Assembly: GCF_003751505.1 (NCBI RefSeq)
Contig: NZ_RJVB01000006.1
Location: forward strand, 310,001 to 374,000
Direction of reading: 5' to 3'
Source of the DNA: Erwinia sp. JUb26
Lineage (GTDB): Bacteria; Pseudomonadota; Gammaproteobacteria; Enterobacterales; Enterobacteriaceae
Length of the DNA: 64,000 nucleotides
The position numbers were made by a program, and so were the translations under genes. Under the pieces are notes generated by a model. The model had not been told where the DNA came from. It was given only the letters and a program-made list of their open reading frames with translations, and ran no database searches. This document shows, one piece after another, positions 39,547-48,475 of this stretch. Within the stretch, counting starts at the first letter, position 1. Every line of letters begins with the position of its first letter.

Positions 39547-40674
39547 TTACTCACCGGACGCATTAAAACCCAGCTTCGCCAGCAGCGAGGCCGTTTCGGC
39601 GTTATCGCACTGTATACGCAGCGATGACCATTCACGACGTTCCAGATAATTCTTCCGCAGACGGTCAAACTCACCCGGAATGGCGGCCACATGGCGCAGC
39701 GGCGCGTCATCGCGGCGCACATCATACACCAGATGCACCAGACGTTTCAGCGTTGGCTGATCCAGTTCGCCGCGCAGAGTAATCGAACCGAATTCCGGGG
39801 CGGGCAGCAGGGTATCCAGCGCCACCTGCTGCGGCTGGCCGATAAACTGCGTCCAGGCTTCAAACACCTGGGTGGTGCCGCGCGCCTTCCCTTCCAGCGT
39901 ATAGCCGGCGATATGCGCGGTGGCGATATCCACTTTATCCAGCAGCGGCAGCGACAGTTCCGGCTCCGGTTCCCAGACGTCCAGCACCACGCTCAGGTCG
40001 TCGCGCTGTTCTAACACCTTCAGCAGCGCGGTGTTATCCACCACCGGACCACGGCAGGCGTTAATCAGAATAGTGCCGGGTTTCAATGCCCGCAGCAGGG
40101 CTTCATCGGCGATGTGCAGCGTCTGATACGGTCCCTGCTTAAACAGCGGGGTATGGAAGGTCAGCACATCCGCTTCGGCCACCAGGGTCGACAGCGGCAG
40201 GAAGTCGCCCGCATCCCCACGATCGGCGCGCGGCGGATCGCACAGCAGCGTGCGGATCCCCAGCGCTTCCAGCCGCGCCTGCAGGCGGCCGCCGACGTTA
40301 CCCACGCCAACGATGCCGACGGTGCGATCCTTCAGCAGGAAGCCATCGCGCTCGGCCAGCAGCAGCAGCGCGGAGAAAACGTACTCCACCACGGCAATAG
40401 CGTTGCAGCCAGGGGCCGCAGAAAAGGCGATATCCTGCTGGCTGAGGTAGTTCTCGTCGATATGATCGGTGCCCGCCGTTGCCGTGCCGACAAATTTAAC
40501 CGGCTTACCGTCCAGCAGCGCGGCGTTCACTTTGGTCACCGAACGCACCATCAGGCCGTCGGCATCATCCAGCTCCGCCGCCGGGATCGGGCGTCCGGGA
40601 ACAGCAACCACGGTGCCGGTACGGCTGAACAGCTCACGCGCGTACGGCATATTTTCATCAACGAGGATTTTCAC
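39547..40674 (-). CDS. pdxB: Erythronate-4-phosphate dehydrogenase PdxB
   Basis: NAD-dependent 2-hydroxyacid dehydrogenase in pyridoxal-5'-phosphate synthesis (erythronate-4-phosphate to 2-oxo-3-hydroxy-4-phosphobutanoate). 375 residues; the Rossmann motif is [12 protein letters not shown] (about 121-132), catalytic R in [10 protein letters not shown] (about 204-213), E in VWEPEPEL (about 235), and H in [17 protein letters not shown] (about 252); the C-terminal dimerisation domain has [16 protein letters not shown]. Start is GTG 40674 ([12 protein letters not shown]), aligned with the E. coli start; no strong SD is visible. Confidence 0.95.
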   Translation of the reverse strand: MKILVDENMPYARELFSRTGTVVAVPGRPIPAAELDDADGLMVRSVTKVNAALLDGKPVKFVGTATAGTDHIDENYLSQQDIAFSAAPGCNAIAVVEYVFSALLLLAERDGFLLKDRTVGIVGVGNVGGRLQARLEALGIRTLLCDPPRADRGDAGDFLPLSTLVAEADVLTFHTPLFKQGPYQTLHIADEALLRALKPGTILINACRGPVVDNTALLKVLEQRDDLSVVLDVWEPEPELSLPLLDKVDIATAHIAGYTLEGKARGTTQVFEAWTQFIGQPQQVALDTLLPAPEFGSITLRGELDQPTLKRLVHLVYDVRRDDAPLRHVAAIPGEFDRLRKNYLERREWSSLRIQCDNAETASLLAKLGFNASGE

Positions 40675-40763
40675 AAGCGGGTTCCAGTCTGGCTCAATAA
40701 GGAGCGCTATTCTGCCATAAAGCCCCCTGCCGAATAACCCCCCGTTAGCCTGAAAGCCACGCC

Positions 40764-41540
40764 TCAGATGCGCTGGCGATAGCGCTCCGGCGTGGTGCCG
40801 GACTGCTGCTGAAACATCACAATCAGCGCCGATGCCGAACTGTAGCCCAGCTCCAGCGCCACGTCCTGGACGCTTTTGTCCTGCTCCAGCAGCGCCACGG
40901 CGTGCAGAAAGCGCAGCCGCTGCCGCCACTCGCTGAACGACATCCCCAGCAGCGCCTGGCAGCGGCGCGACAGCGTACGTTCGGTGGTGTAGACGCGGCT
41001 GGCCCACTGCGCCAGAGTGGTGTTATCGCCCGGATTCTGCTCCAGCGCCTGTAATACCGGGGCAAGATATTTATCGCGGGTCGACGGCAGATAGCTGGGG
41101 CCGATCTGCGCCTGCCGCAGCTGATCGAGCAGTACCTCGCCCAGGCGGCAGTCTTCCTCCGTTTCCGGCACCAGCAGATTGCGCGCGGCAATATCGTCCA
41201 TAATGGCGTGAACGATTGGGCTGACGCGGAGCAGGCAGGCGCGATCGGGCAGCTGCTGGCACAGGGAACCGGCAATGTTCAGCGTGCGGAAAAACGCCTG
41301 CTTGTGGTTATAGCTGGCGTGCATTTTTCCCGGCGGGATCCAGATGGGAATATTGGCCGGGGTCAACAGGCGCTCGCCCTCAACCTGCATCTCCAGCACG
41401 TTACTCTTCACAAAGATCGCCTGCCCCCAACTGTGGCTGTGGGGCAGGTACTCCGTCTGCGCGTTGGTTTGCTCATAGCGGAAAAACAGCCTCATCCCGG
41501 CGGCATTCTCGGGCGGCGTATAGGTCAGTTGCTGAATCAT
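40764..41540 (-). CDS. AraC-family regulator, NimR-like
   Basis: Transcription regulator of 258 residues: an N-terminal cupin sensor (about 20-100; [34 protein letters not shown]) and a C-terminal pair of AraC helix-turn-helix motifs (about 165-258; [41 protein letters not shown]). The architecture resembles E. coli NimR (YeaM), which controls the adjacent exporter gene. Here it is divergent, 108 bp away, from a DMT transporter that it probably regulates. The pair interrupts the E. coli order pdxB-flk. The ligand is unknown. Confidence 0.88.
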   Translation of the reverse strand: MIQQLTYTPPENAAGMRLFFRYEQTNAQTEYLPHSHSWGQAIFVKSNVLEMQVEGERLLTPANIPIWIPPGKMHASYNHKQAFFRTLNIAGSLCQQLPDRACLLRVSPIVHAIMDDIAARNLLVPETEEDCRLGEVLLDQLRQAQIGPSYLPSTRDKYLAPVLQALEQNPGDNTTLAQWASRVYTTERTLSRRCQALLGMSFSEWRQRLRFLHAVALLEQDKSVQDVALELGYSSASALIVMFQQQSGTTPERYRQRI

Positions 41541-41648
41541 CTTGTCCGATCCCGGAGGAATAATGTCTGATTATCGTTATTTGTTTTCAATGAGACAAGA
41601 TTACACTCTGCCCCCTCTGGACTGTGAAGACAATAACGCGAGAACCTG

Positions 41649-42545
41649 ATGAATTTTATGTTTCCCCTGCTGGCCGTTCTGATCTGGTCAATTAACGCCA
41701 TCGTCAGCAAAATGTCGGCCAGCGCGATCGATCCTGCGGCTATCTCTTTTTATCGCTGGCTGATTGCCCTGGTGGTACTGGCCCCGTTCGCGCTGCCCGG
41801 CGTCTGGCGGCACCGGCAGCAAATTGCGCAGGTCTGGTGGAAACTGCTGATCCTCGGCCTGCTGGGCATGGTGCTGTATCAGAGCCTGGCGTACTTCGCC
41901 GCGCACAGCGTCAGCGCGCTGTTTATGGGCATACTCAACGCGCTGATCCCGCTGCTAACCGTGCTGCTGAGCATTTTTATCCTGCGGCTGGCGCCCACGG
42001 TGGGGATCCTGCTGGGCAGCGTGCTGTCGTTTGGCGGGCTGGTATGGCTGGTCAGTCAGGGCAATCCGGCGCAGCTGCTGACGCACGGCATGGGGAAAGG
42101 CGAGCTGATGATGTTTGCCGCCTCCACCTCCTACGCGCTCTACGGCGTATTAACCAAGCGTTGGGCGATCCCGCTGCCGAACTGGCAGAGTCTGTGGATG
42201 CAGATCCTGTTTGGCGTCATCCTGCTGACGCCCGGTTTCCTGATGGCGCCGGATGTGTCGCTGAATATGCACAATATTCCGCTGGTGCTGTTTGCTGCCA
42301 TTCCCGCTTCAATCGTTGCGCCGTACGTGTGGATCCAGGGTGTGATGCGCCTGGGGGCCAGCACCGCCAGCATCTTTATGAACCTGGCACCAATTTTTAC
42401 CGCGATTATCGCCGTGGCGTTCCTGCACGAAACCCTGCAGAGCTATCACTTTATCGGCGGCGGCGTTACCCTGCTGGGTGTGATCCTCGCCCAGCAGCTG
42501 CGAATGCCGCTGAAGCGCAGCAGCCAGGATAAAAAACAGGGATAA
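41649..42545 (+). CDS. EamA/DMT-family transporter
   Basis: Inner-membrane drug/metabolite exporter of 298 residues with ten predicted helices in two EamA repeats (about 3-135 and 150-290; AIDPAAISFYRWLIALVVLAP, LNALIPLLTVLLSI; FMNLAPIFTAIIAVAFLHE). Likely exports a small metabolite or drug under control of the divergent AraC regulator. A weak GAGAA ribosome site precedes ATG 41649; a second ATG three codons later is possible. The substrate is unknown. Confidence 0.87.
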   Translation: MNFMFPLLAVLIWSINAIVSKMSASAIDPAAISFYRWLIALVVLAPFALPGVWRHRQQIAQVWWKLLILGLLGMVLYQSLAYFAAHSVSALFMGILNALIPLLTVLLSIFILRLAPTVGILLGSVLSFGGLVWLVSQGNPAQLLTHGMGKGELMMFAASTSYALYGVLTKRWAIPLPNWQSLWMQILFGVILLTPGFLMAPDVSLNMHNIPLVLFAAIPASIVAPYVWIQGVMRLGASTASIFMNLAPIFTAIIAVAFLHETLQSYHFIGGGVTLLGVILAQQLRMPLKRSSQDKKQG

Positions 42546-42656
42546 TACGCCTTATTCCCACCCGGTGGCCTTTCGATCGCCGGGGGGGATTGTTATCATG
42601 TGACATTATTTTCTCTGTTACGGCACGCCCCGGAACCCGACTGAAGGATTTTTGCC

Positions 42657-43667
42657 ATGCAACCGTTAAGTGGCCCCGGAGCGCCATCCCCCGGCGATCG
42701 TCCGACGATCGCGCCCCTGTCCGACGCACCGCGTAGCGCCTCCGGCGACCAGCCGCTCTCCCCTGCCCAGCGCACCACGCTCGAGCGCCTGATCGTTAAG
42801 ATTATGTCTCTCAGTTCGCTGAAATCCGTGGAGCTGTGGGCCGGGCTGCGTCATGAGGTCGGCGTGAAGAACGATGCCGGACTGCTGGCTCGCCATTTTC
42901 CGCTGGCCGAACAGTTCCTGAATACCCGACTGGCACAGGTGCAAAATACCCACGCCACCCGGCAGCTTCAGCAGCAGCTAACCGAGCTGCTGCCCGCCGG
43001 CAATAATCGCCAGGCAGTGAGCGACTTTATCCGCCAGCAGTTTGGCCAGACGGTGCTCAGCTCGCTGAACCCCGATCAGCTGCGCCAGGTGCTGACCATG
43101 CTGCAAAACGGCCAGATGACGATTCCTCAGCCGCAGCAGAACCGGGTAACCGATCGTTCGCTGCTGCCGGCCGAGCATCAGGCGCTGAATCTGCAGATTG
43201 CCCGCCTGGCGGCCGCGACCGGGGAATCGCCGGTAAAGCAGTGGGCGGCGCTGATGAAGGTGGTGAGCCTGCAGAGCGGCGATCCGATCCCATCACGATT
43301 TTTCCCGTTGCTGACCCAGTACTTACAGGTCAGCCACACGCTGAGCCAACACGGTAGCCCGACGCTGAGCCAGCTGATCGCGGCGCTGAAACAGCCGCCG
43401 GATGCCGCAGAGCTGCGTCTGCTGGAGGATCATTGCCAGCAGCGCTTTAGCGCGCAGCCGCTCACGCTGTTGAGTACGGCTCAGGTGCAGGATCTGTTGA
43501 ATGCGCTGTTCAGGCATCGCGCCGCGCAGCTGCGGGCCGGGGAGGATAGTGCCTCGCAGATGCGGTGGGGCACGCTGCCGCCGGTGCTGCAACCTTTTAC
43601 CCGTCGTCCGGTGTTCACCGCATTTTCCCTGCTGCTGATCGTGGTGCTGCTGTGGATCCTGTTTTAA
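42657..43667 (+). CDS. flk: Flagellar regulator Flk (RflH)
   Basis: Membrane-anchored protein of 336 residues (331 in E. coli) that couples flagellar hook/ring assembly to substrate-specificity switching and prevents premature FlgM secretion. Recognisable by the Pro-rich N-terminus and the conserved blocks QPLSPAQRTTLERLIVKI, NNRQAVSDFIRQQFGQT and IPQPQQNRVTDRSLLPAEH; a C-terminal membrane helix (about 315-335) is the tail anchor. AAGGA precedes the ATG. It is the last clear backbone gene before the accessory right end; E. coli continues with yfcJ and fabB. Confidence 0.92.
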   Translation: MQPLSGPGAPSPGDRPTIAPLSDAPRSASGDQPLSPAQRTTLERLIVKIMSLSSLKSVELWAGLRHEVGVKNDAGLLARHFPLAEQFLNTRLAQVQNTHATRQLQQQLTELLPAGNNRQAVSDFIRQQFGQTVLSSLNPDQLRQVLTMLQNGQMTIPQPQQNRVTDRSLLPAEHQALNLQIARLAAATGESPVKQWAALMKVVSLQSGDPIPSRFFPLLTQYLQVSHTLSQHGSPTLSQLIAALKQPPDAAELRLLEDHCQQRFSAQPLTLLSTAQVQDLLNALFRHRAAQLRAGEDSASQMRWGTLPPVLQPFTRRPVFTAFSLLLIVVLLWILF

Positions 43668-43705
43668 CGGCATTACAAGGATCACAACTCGCCTGAAAGG
43701 CGCAT

Positions 43706-44155
43706 TTAGCAGCCGCAGTCGGGCAGCATGACCGCTTCCGGCCAGCTGCCTGGCGCGTCACCGGTGGCCACCGGATGGCCGTCGCGCAGCCAGAAGTCCA
43801 GCCCGCCGATCAGCTCTTTGACCTGAAATCCCGCCGCCGCCAGCTTCCACGCCCCTTTGGTCGAACCGTTGCAGCCGATACCGTCGCAGTAGGTCACGTA
43901 CACCCTGCTACGATCGAGCTGCGCCAGCGTTTCGGCGGTCATGGTGCGATGCGGAAAGCTGATGGCCCCGCAGATATGCCCGGCCTGATACTGCTCCGGT
44001 GAGCGCGTGTCGATCGCCACAATCTCTTCGATCCCCTGCGCTAAGTCCTGCGCCAGATCCCAGGCGTCCGCATAGCAGGCCAGCTTTTGCCGTAGATGGG
44101 CTTCGCTCTGTTCTGGTGTCATTGGGGGAAACTGCAAAACGGCGGATGACATCAT
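43706..44155 (-). CDS. Rhodanese-domain protein
   Basis: Single-domain rhodanese of 149 residues (domain about 20-135). The aspartate/arginine of the fold (IDTRSPEQYQAGHICGAISFPHR, about 48-70) and the active-site cysteine C90 in YCDGIGCNGSTKGAWKL are present; the loop also carries C95, and the protein ends DCGC. It likely transfers persulfide sulfur or acts on a related thiol, with unknown acceptor. It is divergent, 90 bp away, from a MocR-type regulator, a pairing that suggests regulation by a PLP-binding sensor. Confidence 0.85.
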   Translation of the reverse strand: MMSSAVLQFPPMTPEQSEAHLRQKLACYADAWDLAQDLAQGIEEIVAIDTRSPEQYQAGHICGAISFPHRTMTAETLAQLDRSRVYVTYCDGIGCNGSTKGAWKLAAAGFQVKELIGGLDFWLRDGHPVATGDAPGSWPEAVMLPDCGC

Positions 44156-44245
44156 AATACATATCCTCTTGAAGTAAGTGCTGCCATGATAGAGCCAGAT
44201 TGGCCTTAACGGTAAGACCAGTAATCAACGAGGGATAAGACCCAT

Positions 44246-45679
44246 ATGTCGCATAACGCCGTGCCGTATCTGGCACTGTTCGGCCAGCAGCAGGCCGCCA
44301 CGCTGCGCGAACGCGTCTGCGCCATGCTGCGCCAAGCCATCCGCAGCGGCGCACTCGGCAGTGCGGCGCGCCTGCCCTCTTCCCGCCTGCTTGCGCAGGA
44401 TCTGGCGATATCCCGCGTAACGGTCGAAGCGGCCTATGCCCAGCTGGAGAGCGAGGGCTACCTGACGCGGCAAACCGGGCGCGGCACCTTTGTGGCCCAC
44501 GATCTGCCTGTTGCCCCCGCCCGAGCGGTGGCTTCCCCTCCGGTGCAGCTTTCAACGCGTGGCGGCCTGATTTATCACGGCGGCGGCTGCGAAGACCCGC
44601 CGTATCCGCAGGCGTTTGCTGCCGGATCGCCCGATCTCCGTGCCTTCCCGCACCGCACCTGGCGGCGTCTGATGCAGCAGCGGCAGCGGCTGGAAGGCGA
44701 AAAGCTGATGCGCTATGGCGATCCTCAGGGCTTACCGCAGCTGCGGGCGGCGGTGGCAGACTACCTCGGCCAGTCGCGCGGCGTCCGATGCAGCGCCGAG
44801 CGGGTTATGATACTTACCAGTTCGCAGCAGGCGCTGCAGATGATCGCACTGCTGCTGTGCGACAGCGGCGATCCGGTGTGGCTTGAAGAGCCAGGTTACG
44901 CCGGTGCGTGGCACGCCTTTCGCAGTGCCGGGGCGCGAATTGCCGGTATCAGAGTCGACGATCGCGGCGCAATTCCGGAGGAAGAAGGCACGCCAAAGCT
45001 GGTATATCTGACGCCTTCCCATCAGTATCCCACCGGCGTCACCCTCGGCCTGGCGCGTCGGCTGGCGTGGCTGGAGTTTGCCCGCCGCAGCGGCTGCTGG
45101 CTGGTTGAAGACGACTACGACAGCGAATTTCACTACGACCGTAACCCGCAGCCTGCGCTACAGGGGCTGGAAGATAACGCACGGGTGCTGTACCTCGGCA
45201 CCTTCTCCAAGGTGCTGTTCCCCTCGCTGCGTCTGGCCTACATGGTGGTTCCCGACGCGCTGATCGAACCGCTTTGCCGCCTGCGAAGCATGATGGACGG
45301 CCACAGCGCGCAGCTGATGCAGGCAGTGACCGCCGATTTTATCCAGCACGGCCACTTCGCCGCACATCTGCGTCTTATGCGTCAGCTGTACAGCAGTCGC
45401 CGCGATCTGCTGTGCCGTGAGCTGGCGGAAAAGTTGAGCGACAGGCTGACGCCGCTGGCCCATCAGGGAGGATTACAGCTCACCGTGCAGTTAAACCACG
45501 GCGGTGAGCAGCGACTGACGCAAGAGGCGGCTACCCGGGGGCTGCTGCTGCCGCGCCTGTCGCCGCTTTATCATCAGCCGGGCAGCGAGGCCCGTGAGGG
45601 ATGGATTCTGGGATATTCGGCGCTCCAGCCGAATGAAATCATCCAGGCGGTCGGTAAGCTGGCTCGCCTCAGCTACTGA
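44246..45679 (+). CDS. MocR-family regulator divergent from rhodanese gene
   Basis: GntR-aminotransferase fusion regulator of 477 residues. The N-terminal winged helix (about 15-85; [31 protein letters not shown]) is joined to a fold-type I aminotransferase domain (about 110-470) with [40 protein letters not shown] and the PLP lysine in [19 protein letters not shown] (about 313-331). It probably regulates the divergent rhodanese gene; the effector is unknown. Its 3' end overlaps the convergent MFS gene by 11 bp. Confidence 0.88.
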   Translation: MSHNAVPYLALFGQQQAATLRERVCAMLRQAIRSGALGSAARLPSSRLLAQDLAISRVTVEAAYAQLESEGYLTRQTGRGTFVAHDLPVAPARAVASPPVQLSTRGGLIYHGGGCEDPPYPQAFAAGSPDLRAFPHRTWRRLMQQRQRLEGEKLMRYGDPQGLPQLRAAVADYLGQSRGVRCSAERVMILTSSQQALQMIALLLCDSGDPVWLEEPGYAGAWHAFRSAGARIAGIRVDDRGAIPEEEGTPKLVYLTPSHQYPTGVTLGLARRLAWLEFARRSGCWLVEDDYDSEFHYDRNPQPALQGLEDNARVLYLGTFSKVLFPSLRLAYMVVPDALIEPLCRLRSMMDGHSAQLMQAVTADFIQHGHFAAHLRLMRQLYSSRRDLLCRELAEKLSDRLTPLAHQGGLQLTVQLNHGGEQRLTQEAATRGLLLPRLSPLYHQPGSEAREGWILGYSALQPNEIIQAVGKLARLSY

Positions 45680-46853
45680 CCGCACTGCGGGCGAAGCTAA
45701 AGGTAACGACGATCCCTAACGCCGCGCAGGCGGCCCCGGCAAGAAACACCGAACCGTAGCCGAAGGTGGTCGCCAGAATGCCGGTCAGCGGGCCGCTGGC
45801 GCCGTAGGCAATGTCCTGGAAGGCGGAGAATCCGCCCAGCGCCGTGCCGCGCACCTGCGGCGCGACGCGTTTCAGCACCTCAACGCCCAGCGACGGGAAC
45901 ACCAGCGAGCAGCCGCAGCCGGTCAGCGCCGCCCCGACCAGGGCCACCCAGCCGTTTGGCGCAACGCCCAGCAGCAGCAGGCCCAGTGCCTCAACGCCTA
46001 ATGAGATCAGCGCAACCCGCGCGCCGCCCAGCCGGTCCGGCAGCCCGCCGAAGAAAATTCGCACCATCACAAACGCCACCCCAAACGCGGTGAGCGCAAA
46101 TCCGGCATTGCCCCACAGGCGATCGGCAAAATAGAGCGAAGTGAAGGTGCCGATCACTGCAAAGCCGGTACCCTGTAGCGCCAGCGCGCAGCCGGGCTGC
46201 ATAATCTGCCCCACCACCTTCCACAGCGAGGGGCGTTCTCCACCCAGCACCGGCACCGGCCGGATACTGAAGTTAATCAAAAGCGCCACCAGCGGCAGCA
46301 GAATCGTGGCCGCGCCCAGCGCCATAAAGCCCCACTGACTGTGCAGCAGCAGGCCCAGCGGTGCACCGGCGGCCAGCGAGCCGTAAATCGCCATACCGTT
46401 CCACGACATCACCTGGCCTGAGCGCTTCGCCCCGACCAGCCCCATGCCCCAGGTGAGATTTCCGGTCAGCAGCAGACTTTCGCCAAAGCCGAGCAGCAGC
46501 CTGCCCGCCACCAGCAGCGCAAACTTTCCGGCCACCGGCAGCGGCAGAAAGGCCGCCAGCAAATAGGCCACGCCGACCAGCGAAAGCGCCAGAATACCCT
46601 GTACGGTGGTGCGCTTGGCGCCGCGCTGATCCGCCAGTCTGCCCGCGTAGCCGCGCGTCAGCAGCGTGGCGAAAAACTGAATGCCGACCGCGATGCCCAC
46701 CATCACGTTGCTGAGGCCCAGCTCCTGATGAACGTAAAGAGGTATCACCGGCAGGGCAAGCCCGGCGGTCAGATAGGTAAGAAAAACGGCAAACGAAATC
46801 CGCGCCAGCTCGCGGGTAGCCTGCGCGGGGCGCGCTTCAACACTGACCGACAT
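45669..46853 (-). CDS. MFS exporter, YfcJ/YhhS type
   Basis: Twelve-helix major facilitator superfamily transporter of 394 residues. Family features include [28 protein letters not shown] (motif A region, about 63-90), [25 protein letters not shown] (about 117-141) and [29 protein letters not shown] (about 315-343). In E. coli yfcJ, a member of this UPF0226 family, lies at this position between flk and fabB, so this may be its positional equivalent. Start is ATG 46853 with AGGAGA 8 nt upstream. The substrate is unknown; arabinose or glyphosate efflux is reported for YhhS relatives. Confidence 0.85.
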   Translation of the reverse strand: MSVSVEARPAQATRELARISFAVFLTYLTAGLALPVIPLYVHQELGLSNVMVGIAVGIQFFATLLTRGYAGRLADQRGAKRTTVQGILALSLVGVAYLLAAFLPLPVAGKFALLVAGRLLLGFGESLLLTGNLTWGMGLVGAKRSGQVMSWNGMAIYGSLAAGAPLGLLLHSQWGFMALGAATILLPLVALLINFSIRPVPVLGGERPSLWKVVGQIMQPGCALALQGTGFAVIGTFTSLYFADRLWGNAGFALTAFGVAFVMVRIFFGGLPDRLGGARVALISLGVEALGLLLLGVAPNGWVALVGAALTGCGCSLVFPSLGVEVLKRVAPQVRGTALGGFSAFQDIAYGASGPLTGILATTFGYGSVFLAGAACAALGIVVTFSFARSAVSS

Positions 46854-47435
46854 GCTTACATCTCCTGAGGAAAAACCAACGCGGCCCGCAGAGTATGCAG
46901 TCACGTTATGGAATTTTTTTTTCAAAGAATAAAATATTGGCTGTTAAATTTCATTTCGTCAATAAATGAAAAAGGAGTTCGTGAGATGCCTCGCATTCAC
47001 CGTTCCTGACAGAGCAACTGCATTTTGTACGAAAATAACGTAATAAATTCTAACGTTGACTGCCTTCAGGGCATGGCGCACGGGGAGCGAAATGCGAGGA
47101 TTCTCGCAGTTTTGATAACAAAATTGCCGGATTAATACGCCAAATGACCATCTTCGCCCGAGGCATAGAGTCAAAGAAGAAAAATGATATTTATTTGTTA
47201 ACAAAAAAATAATAATTAACAAAATGATAACTATAATTTGGAGTAAAATTACTACCAAACAATAATAATTAACAATTATTTAACCTTAAAAATCATAAAA
47301 ATAAACATAAAAAGTTACCGATCACATAATCTTCTTCTGCTCAGATCTTCCGCAAATCGTTCTTGCTATCCTGGTGCCGCTGTTAAAACCCCTGTTACCT
47401 GACAAAAACACGCCCTACAAAACAAAGGTACTGCT
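46854..47435. promoter_or_regulatory. AT-rich region upstream of the sugar ABC operon
   Basis: About 580 bp without a supported gene. A strong SD (AAGGAG, 46972-46977) precedes a seven-codon frame (MPRIHRS, ATG 46986) and an overlapping 20-codon GTG frame (46981). Then comes a small hairpin with a T-rich tail (TGCGAG/CTCGCA, 47093-47113). The stretch 47160-47340 is very AT-rich and contains TTTGTTAACAAA and a good right half of a CRP site (GATCACATAA, 47320-47329) with a poor left half. The operon promoter probably lies in 47200-47420. Confidence 0.45.
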
Positions 47436-48422
47436 ATGAAATTCAATCTCGCATTACTGAATGCATGTGTCGTTTCCGCCTGCATGCTGTTAACCACCCC
47501 GCTGATGGCGGCGGAAAAACACGATATTGCGCTGGTCGCCAAAGTGACCGGCATTCCCTGGTTCACCCGCATGGCGGTAGGCGTGGATGAAGCGGCGAAG
47601 AAACTCGACGTTAACGCCTATCAGGTGGGGGGATCCACCGCCGATCCGGCGCAGCAGGTCAAAGTGATTGAAGACCTGATCGCCAAAAAAGTCGATGCAA
47701 TTATCGTGGTACCCAACGACGCTAAGGTGCTGGAGCCAGTGCTGAAAAAAGCCCGCGATCAGGGCATTGTGGTGCTGACCCACGAATCCCCTGACCAGCA
47801 GATTGGCCAGTGGGATGTGGAAACTATCGACAGCGTGAAGTACGCACAAAAAAATATGGATGAGCTGGCCAGCGCGATGGGCGGCCAGGGCGGCTATGCC
47901 ATTTACGTTGGCTCACTGACCGTGCCGCTGCACAATGCCTGGGCGGACGCGGCGATTAAATACCAGAAAGAAAAATACCCTAACATGCATGAAGTCACCT
48001 CCCGCCTGCCGGTGGCGGAGAGCATTGATAAATCCTACGCCACTACCCTTGACCTGATGCGCACCTACCCGGACCTGAAGGGGATTATTGGCTTCGGCTC
48101 CCTTGGCCCAATTGGTGCCGGTCAGGCCGTGAAGAGCAAGCGTGCGAAAAACAAAATTGCCGTGGTTGGTATTGCCATGCCGGCCCAGGCAGCGCCTTAC
48201 CTGGCCTCCGGCGACATCAAGAAAGCCCTGCTGTGGGATCCGAAAGATGCCGGCTTCGCGCTGGTCAGCCTGGCAGACCAGCTGCTGGACGGCAAACAGG
48301 TTACGCCTGACCTGACCATCGACGGCATCGGCAAGGCGGATGTGGATATGGAGCATCACGTGATCCGCTTTAACCGCATTCTGGAAGTCACCAAAGACAA
48401 CGCAGCATCCCTCGGCTTTTGA
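47436..48422 (+). CDS. Sugar ABC transporter periplasmic binding protein
   Basis: Type I periplasmic binding protein of 328 residues with a signal peptide (MKFNLALLNACVVSACMLLTTPLMA, cleaved about residue 25). It belongs to the ribose/LsrB-like Peripla_BP_4 class: ALVAKVTGIPWFTRMAVGVD, GGSTADPAQQVKVIEDLIAKKVDAIIVVPND, and a late IDGIGKADVDMEHHVI. First gene of a six-gene unit (SBP, ATPase, two permeases, FGGY kinase, SIS protein). The substrate is unknown; a pentose, ketopentose or polyol is suggested by the downstream kinase. Confidence 0.87.
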   Translation: MKFNLALLNACVVSACMLLTTPLMAAEKHDIALVAKVTGIPWFTRMAVGVDEAAKKLDVNAYQVGGSTADPAQQVKVIEDLIAKKVDAIIVVPNDAKVLEPVLKKARDQGIVVLTHESPDQQIGQWDVETIDSVKYAQKNMDELASAMGGQGGYAIYVGSLTVPLHNAWADAAIKYQKEKYPNMHEVTSRLPVAESIDKSYATTLDLMRTYPDLKGIIGFGSLGPIGAGQAVKSKRAKNKIAVVGIAMPAQAAPYLASGDIKKALLWDPKDAGFALVSLADQLLDGKQVTPDLTIDGIGKADVDMEHHVIRFNRILEVTKDNAASLGF

Positions 48423-48429
48423 TTGATTC

Positions 48430-48449
48430 GGGCCAGCGCTTGCTGGCCC
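48430..48449 (+). repeat. Stem-loop between binding-protein and ATPase genes
   Basis: GGGCCAGC-GCTT-GCTGGCCC is a perfect 8-bp stem with a tetraloop, 8 bp after the SBP stop. It is a likely mRNA-stabilising or partially terminating element that raises SBP over the downstream subunits. Confidence 0.7.
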
Positions 48450-48475
48450 TCTCCCCAACACCAGGGCACTAACTT

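Noticed and set aside
47313..47334. CRP site before the sugar ABC operon
   Set aside because: The right half (GATCACATAA) is good but the left half matches poorly; mentioned only as a half-site.
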